Source of the DNA: Betaproteobacteria bacterium
Lineage (GTDB): Bacteria; Pseudomonadota; Gammaproteobacteria; Burkholderiales; Burkholderiaceae_C
NCBI GenBank assembly: GCA_016704535.1
Contig: JADIZZ010000009.1
Span: forward strand, 1 to 21,569
Length of the DNA: 21,569 nt
Direction of reading: 5' to 3'
Shown: positions 1-8,105 of the stretch, piece after piece
Layout: the number at the start of each line of letters is the position of its first letter
Numbering within the stretch: the stretch's first letter is position 1
Notes under the pieces: model-generated
What the model was told of the DNA's origin: nothing
Database searches by the model: none
The model's input: the letters and a program-made list of their open reading frames with translations, nothing else
Made by a program: the position numbers and the translations under genes

Positions 1-2
1 CG

Positions 3-404
3 GATGCCGCCGCCAGCGCCGCCGTGCCGGCCGTGCCGGCCGTGCCGGCGGAATTGAGCTTGCTGCGCCGCGACGTGCGTGGCGTCGGGTGCCGCTTGTC
101 GCTGAAGCTGGAAAACAAGCTCCCGTACCCGATCAACAACCTGGTGCCGTTTTTCTCCGCCCTACGCCCCGACGGGGTCGTGTACCAGACGATGAGCACG
201 TCTTTCCTGGGTTTGCGGCCCGGAGACTCGCAGGTGAGCACCATCGACTTCACCGGCATCGTCTGCGACGACATCGGGCGCGTCCAGGTGCACGGGGGCG
301 ACCGCTGCGACATGGCCGAGCTCGACCGCTTCACCGAAGGCAAGGGCCTGTGCCTGGCGCGTGTGAAGGTGCTGCCGAGCGGCTTGATGACATTCGAGAA
401 GTAG
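3..404 (+). CDS. C-terminal part of an unknown, probably exported protein
   Basis: The frame is open from the left window edge to a TAG stop, so the true start lies outside the window. The visible 133 residues begin with an Ala/Pro/Val linker encoded by a short tandem repeat. A compact domain follows, with the pattern LENKLPYPINNL, then RPDGVVYQ, then FLGLRPGDSQ, and a Cys pair about 18 residues apart (VCDD and DRCD). Alternating hydrophobic strands, an 'L.PGdsq' turn and the Cys pair resemble small secreted Ig-like/FxLYD-type folds, but I cannot name a family. A 145-base gap separates it from prsT on the same strand, so co-transcription is possible but not shown. Function unknown. Confidence 0.6.
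   Translation, partial: DAAASAAVPAVPAVPAELSLLRRDVRGVGCRLSLKLENKLPYPINNLVPFFSALRPDGVVYQTMSTSFLGLRPGDSQVSTIDFTGIVCDDIGRVQVHGGDRCDMAELDRFTEGKGLCLARVKVLPSGLMTFEK
24..50 (+). repeat. Three tandem 9-bp repeats (Val-Pro-Ala linker)
   Basis: GTGCCGGCC, GTGCCGGCC and GTGCCGGCG lie in direct succession and encode Val-Pro-Ala three times in the linker of the first gene. This is a small in-frame minisatellite, likely able to change length without breaking the frame. Confidence 0.8.
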
Positions 405-455
405 CACATAGGGGTCTGGCGGGCGGCGAACGGGGCAAGAGAGGGTCCCAACCGA

Positions 456-482
456 GTGCAAGGCGCACGGTGAAAATTGCAC
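456..482. repeat. Inverted repeat upstream of prsT
   Basis: GTGCAA at 456-461 is matched by TTGCAC at 477-482, with a 15-base spacer, 68 bases before the prsT start. It could be a regulator site, but the arms are only 6 bp and chance is not excluded. A sigma-54 reading of the same bases fails because the GG-to-GC spacing is wrong. Confidence 0.25.
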
Positions 483-549
483 GGGACACCCATTTGAGGG
501 GCCCGGAGAAGAGCCGACAACGGATGCCGGGCGCTTACGATTTGTCACC

Positions 550-3346
550 ATGGATGTCCTCTCCGCTCCAGCCAACTCGGTGACCCGGCCAAGCTGGCGC
601 CCTTTGCTACTGGCCATCGCCCTGTGCATCTGCGGCACCACTACGCTGGCGACGACGGACCCCAAGGCGGCCCGCTTCTACGAAGATGCATTGATGCGCT
701 TCGAAAAGAAGGACCACGCCGGCGCGGTCATCCAGCTGAAGAACTCGCTGAAGATCGACAACAAACAGCTCGCCGTGCACATGCTGCTGGGCAAGGCCTT
801 GCTGGCCCAGGGCGAGGCCGCAGCGGCCGAGGTGGCCTTCAGCGACGCCCTGAAACTGGGGGTCAATCCTATCGAGGTGGTGCTGCCGTTGGCCGAAGCG
901 GTCACCTCGCAGGGCAACCCCGACCTGCTGTTGTCGCAGCCGCGCTTCAGCCATGGCGGGCTGCCGCCCGACCTGAAGTCCAAGCTGCTTCTGCTCAAGG
1001 CCGCCGCCGCAAGCGATACCGGCCAGACGCGCGACGCGTTGAAGTTCCTGGAAGAGGCGCGATCCGTCGACGCCGGCAGCTCGGACGGCTGGGCGGCCGA
1101 GGTGCCGATCCGCATCCGGGCGGGTCAGCTGACAGAAGCCCGCACCGCTGCCGACAAGGCGGTGTCGCTGGATCCACAGTCCTCGCGGGCCGCCTACCAG
1201 CAGGCGACGGTTGCGCATGTCAGCGGCGACCTGAAGAAGGCGCTGTCCTTGTACACGCGGACACTGCAGCTGAAGGCGGACCACGTCGACGCCCTGATCG
1301 CACGCGCCGGCATCCACCTCGACCTGGGCCAGGCCGGGCAGGCCGGGCAGGACGTCAAGGCGGCACGGCGGCTGAGCCCGACCGACGCCCGCGCCGCGTA
1401 CCTCGGCGCCTTGCTCGCCGAAGGTCGCGGCGACCGTGCCGAAGCCAGGAAATCGCTGGCCGAAGTCACCAACCTCATCGACCGTTTTCCCGTCGAGAGG
1501 CTCCGGTTCCGGCCTCAGCTGCTGATGCTGGGCGGCTTGTCGCACTTCGGTCTGGACCAGTTCGAGAAGGCCAAGCCCTACCTCGAAGCCGTGGTCCGTC
1601 AGTCGCCTGACAGCCCCGTATCCAAGCTGCTCGCCCGCGTCTATCTCCGCGAGTCGAGCCTCGACAGGGCGATCGAGACGCTGGACAACTACCTGAGCCG
1701 GCAGCCCGGCGACGTGCAGGCGCGCACACTGCAGGCTGCGACGCTGATGTCCGCCGGGCGCTTCGCGAAAGAAGTCCGAGGACACGTCCATGCGCGCGCT
1801 CGGGCATCAGCCTGGTCAGCGCCGGCAAGCTGCAGAGCGGGGTGGCCGAACTGGAGGCGGTGTACAAGCGCGACCCCGGGCAGATCCAGGCTGGCGCGGT
1901 GCTCGCCAACCTCTACATCGCCAGCGGCCAGGCCACCCGCGCCGTCCAGGTCGCCGATGCGCTGTTCAAGCGTCGGCCCGGCGACGCACAGCTGGCCAAT
2001 CTCGTCGGCTCGGCACGCGCCGCCAAGGGCGACGTGCCCGCCGCGCGGGCAGCCTTCGAGCAGGCGCTGATGCTGGATCCCGCGTTCACCGAGCCGATGC
2101 TGAACCTGGCGCGCATCGAGATCGACTTCAAGGAGTTCGAGCCTGCGCAACGGCGTCTGACGGCGCTGCTCGCGAAGGACGAGAAGAACACCGACTTCGC
2201 GATCGAGATGGCGCGCCTGTCCAGCGCCAGCGGCGATGCCGAGGAGGCGCTGCGCTGGCTGCAGCGCGCCGACGACAACAGCGGGCAGCGCCTGGGGCCA
2301 ACCCTGCAACTGGTCGACTTCCATCTCGCGCGAGGACGCCCCGACCTGGCCCGCACCGCGGTGGCCCGTCTGCAGGGCAAGGCCCCGGAGGCCCTGGCCG
2401 TTCTGCTGGCCACGGCGCGCGTGCAGCTGGCGAACAAGGAGTTTGCCGAGGCCAGGACCGTGCTGACCCGCGCGACCACGGTCGCATCGTACGACGCCGC
2501 CGCGCTGACGCAGATTGGCGACCTTCAGGCGCGGGCCGGTAACCCAACCGGCGCAGCGCACGCGCTGGACAAGGCGCTGTCCGAGAAGCCCGACCACCTG
2601 CGCGCCCGCGTGCTCCGCTCCAATGTCTACCTGCTCCAGGGCGACCCGGTGAAGGCCGAGGCGATGGCGCGCGGCGTCGTTGCCAGCCACCCCAAGTCGG
2701 GACTGGGGCACGCCCTGCTGGGCGATGTCGCGATGTACCGGAAGCAGCTCCCCGCGGCGGTCGAGGCCTACCGTCGTGCGCACGCGGTCGAGCAGTCCAC
2801 GCAGAGCCTGGTGCGCCTGTTCGGGGCACTCGAGTCTGTGCAGCGGCCAGCCGCGATGTCGCTGGCGAACGACTGGTTGCGCAGCAAGCCCGACGACGCT
2901 GGGGTCTGGCGTGCGCTGGGTGATGCCGAGGCACGTGCGGGCAACCTGGCGGGTGCGCGCACGGCCTACGAGCGGGCCGCTCGGCAGACCCCAACGATGC
3001 CGACACGCTGAACAACCTGGCGGTGGTGCTGGTGGGCCTGAAGGACCCCTCGGCGCTGGACGTCGCTGATCGGGCGCTGAAGCTGAAGCCCGACACCGCC
3101 TACGTCCTGGGCACCACCGGCTGGGCCGCCTTCCACGCCGGCAAGGCCGACCGCGCGCTGCAACTGCTGCGCGACGCGCGGCTGCGCGACCCGTCGCACG
3201 CCGGCATCCGCTACTACCTCGGGTCGGTGCTGGCGCAACAGGGGCGCAAGGGCGAGGCCCGCGAGGAACTGGAGGCGGCGGTTCGTCTGGGCGCGGGCAC
3301 GGTCTACGCCCAGGACGCCAGCGCGTTGCTCAAGACGGTGAATTGA
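550..3346 (+). CDS. prsT: PEP-CTERM/exosortase-system TPR protein PrsT (frameshifted)
   Basis: Large TPR scaffold found with exosortase A/PEP-CTERM systems and thought to act in the envelope during surface-protein sorting or exopolysaccharide export. The ATG at 550 gives a positively charged N-terminus and a hydrophobic signal segment (LLLAIALCICG), then the family's typical opening ATTDPKAARFYEDALMRFEK. TPR units follow through the whole length, ending in LNNLAVVLV and GTTGWAAFHAGKADRALQLL near the C-terminus. The reconstructed protein is about 930 residues, the usual PrsT length. The frame shifts three times: near 1768-1775, near 1803-1805 (between MRALG and ISLVSAGKL), and near 2990 in a run of C (QTP to NDADTLNN). 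Homology continues across every break, so sequence error or very recent damage is likely. No exosortase gene is nearby. The start has no strong ribosome binding site. Confidence 0.88.
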
Positions 3347-3440
3347 CTGTGAGCAACGGGCGTCGGAGACGTTTACACATGCTCACACGAGCCGAGCGGC
3401 GGAATCTGCAAGACCTTGATTCTCATGAACTTTGTCCGCT

Positions 3441-3456
3441 AGGCATGCGCTTTGCA
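3441..3456 (+). promoter_or_regulatory. Sigma-54 (RpoN) -24/-12 promoter of the PEP-CTERM gene
   Basis: AGGCATGCGCTTTGCA matches the -24/-12 consensus TGGCAC-N5-TTGCA at the invariant GG (3442-3443) and GC (3454-3455) with exactly 10 bases between them, plus the CA after GG and the TT before GC. Transcription would start near 3467, about 50 bases before the ATG at 3516. RpoN with the PrsK/PrsR two-component system is known to control PEP-CTERM genes in some floc-forming betaproteobacteria, which supports the call. I saw no clear enhancer site. Confidence 0.65.
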
Positions 3457-3515
3457 TTCTTCACCCTGAAATGGTCTGCATGCTGTGCGGGCCGCGTTTT
3501 CGAAGGCGAATCCCC

Positions 3516-4546
3516 ATGAAATCCAGCTCGCTTCAGCTTTTCGCGATGGCCCTGATCGCAGGCGCCGGCCTCGCGGCCGGTGGATCGGCGTCCGCCCAGG
3601 GCACGTTCACACCGGGCACGGGCACCAGCGCCAACTGCAACCCGACTGCTGTCGTCGACGGCGTAGCAGGCGCAGCAATTCGGGACAGTTACACCTGCGG
3701 CCCGATCGGCACCGAGAGTGTGTCGGTGGGCATGACGACGTGGGGGTTTACCAAACAGAAGACGGACGGCACGACAGCGCTCAACGCCACGGCGCAAACA
3801 GGTTTCACGCAAGGCAGGCTGGCTGACTTCGACGCTTACGGCTTCGGCGCTTACACCGGCAACAAGGAAAGATCGTCAGATGGGCTTTCCAGCAACAGCG
3901 TCTACGACGGACAACACGCTTTCGACAACGTTAGCTCCGGTTGCGGAAGCGCCAGCAGCCCCGGCATCGGCGGCTCGGTGACCCTGTCCGCAAACAATTC
4001 CGGCTGCGGCGGCAGCATCGAAGCGCTATTCCTCGACTTCGGCAGCAAAGGTCAGCCTCACGAACGTGGGCATCGGCTGGAAGAACTTGGATGCTGACCT
4101 GATGGTCTGGGCGTACACGGGCGGCGGTAACGTGGCGAACGCCGCCACAGCCATCATGGGCGCCGCGTCAGCGGCAGGGAGCACCACCACCTCGGGAAAC
4201 ACTCCTGCCGCACTCCAAGGCTGGACGCTTGTGAACAGCCTGAGCATGAACGACTACAGCCCGAAGGCGGTCGGCGGCAACACCCTCTTCTCCAGCTACT
4301 TCTTGATCACCACGTACTTCGGCGCAGCAACGAGCACCCTGAACGCCGGCAATGACGCATTCAAGCTCAACAGCTTCACCGTTGGCTTGTGCGACCAGAC
4401 CCTGTCCGGCGGCACGGGCGGCAATGGTCAGACCTGCGGCCCGGGCCAAACCCAAACTCAGAACGGCGTTCCCGAGCCGGGCTCGCTGGCCTTGGCCGGT
4501 TTGGCGCTGGCGGGCGTCTTCTCCGTGCGCCGCCGCAAGGTCCTGA
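3516..4546 (+). CDS. PEP-CTERM surface protein, XDP1-like (frameshifted)
   Basis: Exported protein expected to be anchored or processed by exosortase at its C-terminal PEP-CTERM signal. The ATG at 3516 gives the signal peptide MKSSSLQLFAMALIAGAGLA with an Ala-X-Ala-like cleavage region (GSASAQG). The middle is Ser/Gly/Asn/Thr-rich with several Cys. The conserved core reads FLDFGSK then VSLTNVGIGWK, and later SSYFLITTYFG and GNDAFKLNSFTVG, as in exosortase-dependent surface proteins of the XDP1 kind. The tail is VPEPGSLALAGLALAG followed by VRRRK: PEP motif, transmembrane helix and basic cluster. One frameshift lies near 4047-4055 (FGSK to VSLTNVG). A second change near 4539 removes the stop: in the neighbouring frame the protein would end RRRKS at the TGA at 4544-4546, ahead of the terminator. 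The uncorrected frame runs on to 4713, through the terminator. Confidence 0.85.
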
Positions 4547-4593
4547 GGACGCCGGCTACGCGGCGCGACCCGACGCCCAAACCGTTCCCATCG

Positions 4594-4625
4594 AAAGGGC
4601 CCGTGAACGACGGGCCCTTTTTTTT
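4594..4625 (+). terminator. Rho-independent terminator after the PEP-CTERM gene
   Basis: AAAGGGCCCGT at 4594-4604 pairs perfectly with ACGGGCCCTTT at 4610-4620 (11-bp stem, 5-base loop GAACG), and T continues to 4625. It is the best intrinsic terminator in the window and supports a gene end before 4594. Confidence 0.93.
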
Positions 4626-4681
4626 GATTGCGCGCTCGTCCAGCAGTGACCGACCAGGGCGTCCGCGTCTGGGCCAGCCGC

Positions 4682-5428
4682 TCAAGCCCGGCGCTGGCGC
4701 AAGCCCAGCATGAGGTCCTTCGTCAGCCAAAGCAGAACGCGGGGCTGCGGCAGCGCCTTGCGCAGCGCATGCAGGCGCCAGGCGATGCCCTAGGGGTTGT
4801 AGACGCGGACGGGCACGCCCCGGTCCTGCGCTGCCGCCAACATCGCCCGCTGCGCCAGGCCGTTGAGCAGTCCCAGCTCGCAGCGGATGCCGGGGGCCTG
4901 CAGGCGGCGCAGGCCAGGGTCAGCTCGGCATTGCCGATGTCGTGTAAGTCGAAGTGGGCGCACACCTGCCGTTGCCCGCATCGTGCCAGCACCGGCTCCA
5001 GCGCCGCCAGCTCGTAGCGCAGGCCCGACCGGCGGCGTGGGCACGGGCCATGCGCAGCGCGTCGTCCAGGCCGGCGCCGGGCACGTAGGCGCGGCCGGCC
5101 AGGTTCGGCAGCGGCCACCAAGACCACAGCAGCGCGCTGAGCCAGCGCCGCCCGCTCAGGGTCGCGTCAGCCACGCAGCCGCCGCAGGCGGTCCACCCCG
5201 GCGCGCGATGCGGCGGGCCAGCTCCACCGCCGCGGCCGCGCTGAACGGCAGAGCCTGCACGCGCAGGTAGCGCCGCGTCTGCGGGGTCCACAGCCGGGTC
5301 CAATCGTCCATCACGCCCATCGGCTCGCAGGACTCCAGCCTCGCGCGCGCAGCGTGCAGTAGCGTCGTGCTCACGAGCAGTTGCAGGGCCTCCGGCACGT
5401 TCAAGGGATCGAGCTGGTGGCTGATCAA
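4682..5428 (-). pseudogene. Decayed proline-dehydrogenase-like gene
   Basis: The minus strand holds an interrupted coding trace that changes frame several times. In order the pieces read DPLNVPEALQLLVSTTLLHA, DDWTRLWTPQTRRYLRVQAL, LLWSWWPLPNLAGRAYVPG, LDDALRMARAHAAG, VCAHFDLHDIGNAELTLA, GIRCELGLLNGLAQ and VPVRVYNP, then a TAG at 4790-4792 followed by GIAWRLHALRKALPQP and a final TGA at 4682-4684. The segment 'GIRCELGLLNGL...VPVRVYNP(Y)G' resembles the C-terminal strand and substrate-binding end of proline dehydrogenase barrels (family pattern F-x-Q-L-x-G ... V-R-V-Y-x-P-Y-G); the TAG stands where Tyr is expected. At about 250 residues it is shorter than a normal barrel. Its 5' end meets the PEP-CTERM remnant near 5.40-5.43 kb. 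The family call is tentative; the broken state is clear. Confidence 0.4.
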
Positions 5429-5655
5429 CCCCTACAGCTCGAGTCACGTTTCTGCGACCAGCGGCACCGCGGACCAAGGCAACGGTGACTTCAAGATCTA
5501 CGCCATCGCCGGCAGCGCCCGTGCAAGCGGCCGACTTCGACTTCGTAAGGACGTCGTCCCAGAATCAGACCGTCCCCGAGCCGGGCTCTTTGGCCCTGGT
5601 GGCAGCCGCCCTGATGGGTGTCGGCGACACACGCCGGCGCAAGCAGAAAGGCTGA
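5402..5655 (+). pseudogene. 3' remnant of a second PEP-CTERM (XDP1-like) gene
   Basis: The plus strand reads GSSWWLINPYSSSHVSATSG, then NGDFKIYAIAGS, then after a frameshift near 5525 ADFDFVRTSSQNQ and the sorting signal VPEPGSLALVAAALMGVG plus TRRRKQKG, ending at TGA 5653-5655. Both blocks align by eye with the upstream PEP-CTERM protein (SSYFLITTYFG / GNDAFKLNSFTVG), so it is a paralogue that kept only its last 80 or so residues. No signal peptide, start codon or N-terminal domain precedes it; bases upstream of about 5400 fit the minus-strand proline-dehydrogenase-like trace. The remnant is convergent with the nucleotidyltransferase gene at 5823. Truncation by rearrangement or misassembly are both possible. 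Confidence 0.72.
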
Positions 5656-5822
5656 AAAGAACGACGAGGCCTGCACCTGCCCAGCCAACATGCGGCAGCC
5701 GCCTCCGTGCGGCGCTTAGCTGGCCGTCGCGCAGCCCGTCACCAGGCCGTCCTTGGCCACCCACCGCTGCGGTGCCGCGATCGTCCAGCCCTCCCGCCTC
5801 TCTTGTCCCCGAGCCGGCTCGC

Positions 5823-6899
5823 TCAGCGGTCCACGAAGAATTTGTGCGAAAGATGGTAGGCCAACAGCGGCAGCGGCATGCGCAGCCAGTGGCTGCGCAC
5901 GAAGGTGAGCCAATGCGCAAGCCGGGTTGAACGGCTGTAGGCCGAGACATGCGCCGGCCGCAGGGCGTGGTCGAACAGCCAGCCGCGCAGCTGGCTGGGC
6001 CAGGGCGTCGTGGCGGCGCGGCGCAAGGCGTCGACGGCCGAGGGCGGAACGGCAGTCTCGTACAGCCGCTGGCATTGCTCCAGCGCGTCCAGCACCGGCA
6101 GCGCCAGCCCCAGCTCGATCGAACGCGAGACCAGTGCCTGCCAGTGGCCTGCATCCGCCGCCATCGGCGTCAGCAGCGCGTGCAGGTCGTGCAGGTCGCG
6201 CAAGCCCTTGTGGAACTCGCCGAAAAACAGGTGGCAGGCCGAGTGAATGACGCGGTCTGCCGGCCCGAGCACGCCGAAGAATGCCCAAGGCGCCAGCGGG
6301 CCTCGGCCGCGGGCAAAGAGCCCGGCCGGGTCGGGCTGGATGCCCGAGGTCGGCGGCAGGATGGTGTGGTGCACGTCGAGCACCGTGCCGCGGTTCTTGT
6401 GCTGCAACGGCGGGATCTCGTGCATCCACTCGCGTTAGTAGCGCTCGTCGTAGGCCGTGGTCCGGGCCGGAAACCAGCCGGCCCAGTGCAGACGCTCCTC
6501 GACGTCGCGCAGCGCCGCCTTCGGCACCATGATGTCGATGTCGTTGAAGATCCGGCCGACCGAGGCCGGATGGCCCAGCGCCGTGTAGGCCGCGCCCTTC
6601 AGCAGCAGCACCGGCACGCCAAGCGGCTGCAGCGCCTGCTGCAGCCCGTGCAGTTCGCTGCGCACGGCGTCGGTGTGCCGCTGCGCGATGACATGGGCCA
6701 TCTGCAGGTGGCGCAGCGCCGGGGCGGGTACCAGCGCCAGCACGCCGGCGTTGTCGAGCGCGCAGTACAGCTGAGCCATCAGCTCCGCGGCCCGGCTCTG
6801 CCAGACCAGGCGCTCCCAGTCGGCCTTGTCGAAGGCGCGCACGCGCTCGGGGTGGCAGAGCGTGTCCGTCAGCAGCGTCGGGCCGGTCGTGCGTGTCAT
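5823..6899 (-). CDS. Nucleotidyltransferase family protein of the HprK-related cassette (in-frame stop)
   Basis: Predicted NTP-transferase of the PF14907 (NTP_transf_5) type. The ATG at 6899 overlaps the kinase stop as ATGA, so translation is coupled. The core reads VPVLLLKGAAYTALGHPASV, then RIFNDIDIMVP; the DID motif holds the metal-binding Asp residues expected of the fold. The second half (MHEIPPL, GTVLDVHHTILPP, HLFFGEFHKGLRDLHDLHAL) is the usual helical part, giving about 358 residues in all. A TAA at 6435-6437 interrupts the frame in the context ERY-stop-REWMHEIPP, where family members usually have Tyr-Tyr. One base change (TAC to TAA) explains it and the same frame stays open for 200 more codons. 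It may be a real nonsense mutation or an error. The substrate is unknown. Confidence 0.8.
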
Positions 6900-7814
6900 G
6901 CGCGCCCCGCCGGCCACAGGCGCTCGATTTCCGGTATCACCTGGTCGAACGATGAATAAGAGATGCGGTGTGCCTGCACCGCATCGATGAACCGGCATAG
7001 CGCGTCGAAGCCTTCGCCGGCGAGCACCGAGGCGTTGAACGCGTGACGTGTCAGCTCCAGCAGCGCATGGGCCGGGCCTTCGGGCTGGCTGTGCAGCGCG
7101 GCGCCGGCGCTGAATTTCGGGAACACCAGCATCGCCGGGCTGGCCGGCTGGTCCAGCGCCTGCACGCTGGCGGCCGGTGGGCGCATGTGCGCCACCGAGC
7201 CCTTGGCCGTGTCGTGGCAGGCTTCGCTGACGAAGACATCGGGGCTGAGCGCACGGACGATGTCGATCGACGCGTTCTTCAGGCTGATCGGCCGCGATCG
7301 GCTGGATCAGCCCGTCGGCCAGCAGACCAGCGCCAGTTCGTCCGACAGCAACCGCCAGCCGCGGTGCACCAGCGCCGCGCACAGCGTGCTCTTGCCCGAG
7401 CCCGGGTCGGCAGCCAGCACCAGCGCACGGCCATCGCGCTCGACCACGGCCGCGTGCAGCACCAGGCAGTCGTGCGCGTGCGACGAGATCACCCAGTTCA
7501 GGCCCCACTCCAGCATCGGCATGGCCTGCGCCAGCGGTAGCGGCTTGAACGGGATGCGGCCGTCGCAAGACAGGATGGCTTGCGGGCGGAGCCAGCGGCG
7601 CAGCAGCTTGGGCGAGCGGACTTCGACCTCAAAGTCGACGTATTTTGCAGATCGGTCGAGCAACGGGAAGTCGGCGTAGAGCTGCGCAATGCCGATGGAT
7701 ATCGCCGGAAGCGACGACAGGATGGCGACACTGAAGGTGCCCGACGGAACCAGCAGGCCGGAGCCCGCCAGCATCGCGCGCAGGCGAGCGGGGGTCGATG
7801 TCGGCGACCCTCAA
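6896..7814 (-). CDS. HprK-related kinase A (frameshifted)
   Basis: Homologue of the HPr Ser kinase/phosphorylase catalytic domain, from the group found with PqqD-like and nucleotidyltransferase genes; its target is not HPr and is unknown. A TTG at 7812-7814 overlaps the stop of the PqqD-like gene (TTGA) and begins (M)RVADIDPARLRAMLAGSG, typical for the family. Then come IAQLYADFPLLD, DFEVEVRSPKLLRRWLRPQ, CLVLHAAVVERDGRALVLA, the P-loop ADPGSGKST, and LLSDELALV. The C-terminal half has RPISLKNASIDIVRAL, KGSVAHMRPPA and MLVFPKFSAGA. Reconstructed length is about 305 residues. Frameshifts lie at a five-base run at 7790-7794 (four would restore DIDPARLRAM), near 7315-7325 and near 7295. The nucleotidyltransferase overlaps its end by 4 bases. 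Confidence 0.85.
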
Positions 7815-8077
7815 GACTCGGCCGAGAGAATTTTCAGGCTGGCCAACTCGCAGCACGTCGCCGGAAAGGACGCAAGGGCCACCGTCGGCATGGGGTGCTG
7901 CGGGGAGATCCTTCACTGGCATTGCCTCGGCCCGATCGCGCGGGCTCAAAGAGCCAGAAACTCGCCAAAGGATGGCGGCAGCAGATGGGTTTCGCAGGTC
8001 TCGCCGACGTACACCACCACCCCATCGGGAAAGTGCTTCCAACGAACCCTGTCAGCCAGTTTCAGCAGCATGGTCAT
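7811..8077 (-). CDS. PqqD-like protein of the HPr-rel-A cassette (frameshifted)
   Basis: Small PqqD-family protein of about 88 residues; PqqD relatives bind peptide precursors and present them to modifying enzymes. The ATG at 8077 follows TAGGT at 6 bases and gives MTMLLKLADRVRWKHFPDG, VVVYVGETCETHLLPPSFGE, FLAL: the W-x(5-6)-G-VVY-x-G-x(2-3)-THLL pattern of the winged-helix PqqD fold. The frame then hits TGA at 7946-7948. Adding one T restores LLSPRDRAEAMPVKDLP, and a compensating shift near 7876-7895 returns to ELASLKILSAES and a TGA overlapping the kinase start. It was easy to miss because no unbroken frame covers it. It sits 28 bases after the exported protein's stop. Confidence 0.72.
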
Positions 8078-8105
8078 GCCGACCTAAGGCCGACTCACGC
8101 TCAAG

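Noticed and set aside
456..482. Possible sigma-54 promoter before prsT (GCGCAC ... TTGCA)
   Set aside because: The distance between the two halves is about 3 bases too long for a -24/-12 element.
5949..6959. Open frame of 336 codons on the plus strand opposite the nucleotidyltransferase
   Set aside because: Low-complexity Arg/Gln/Val-rich translation; the minus strand carries a recognisable family over the same bases.
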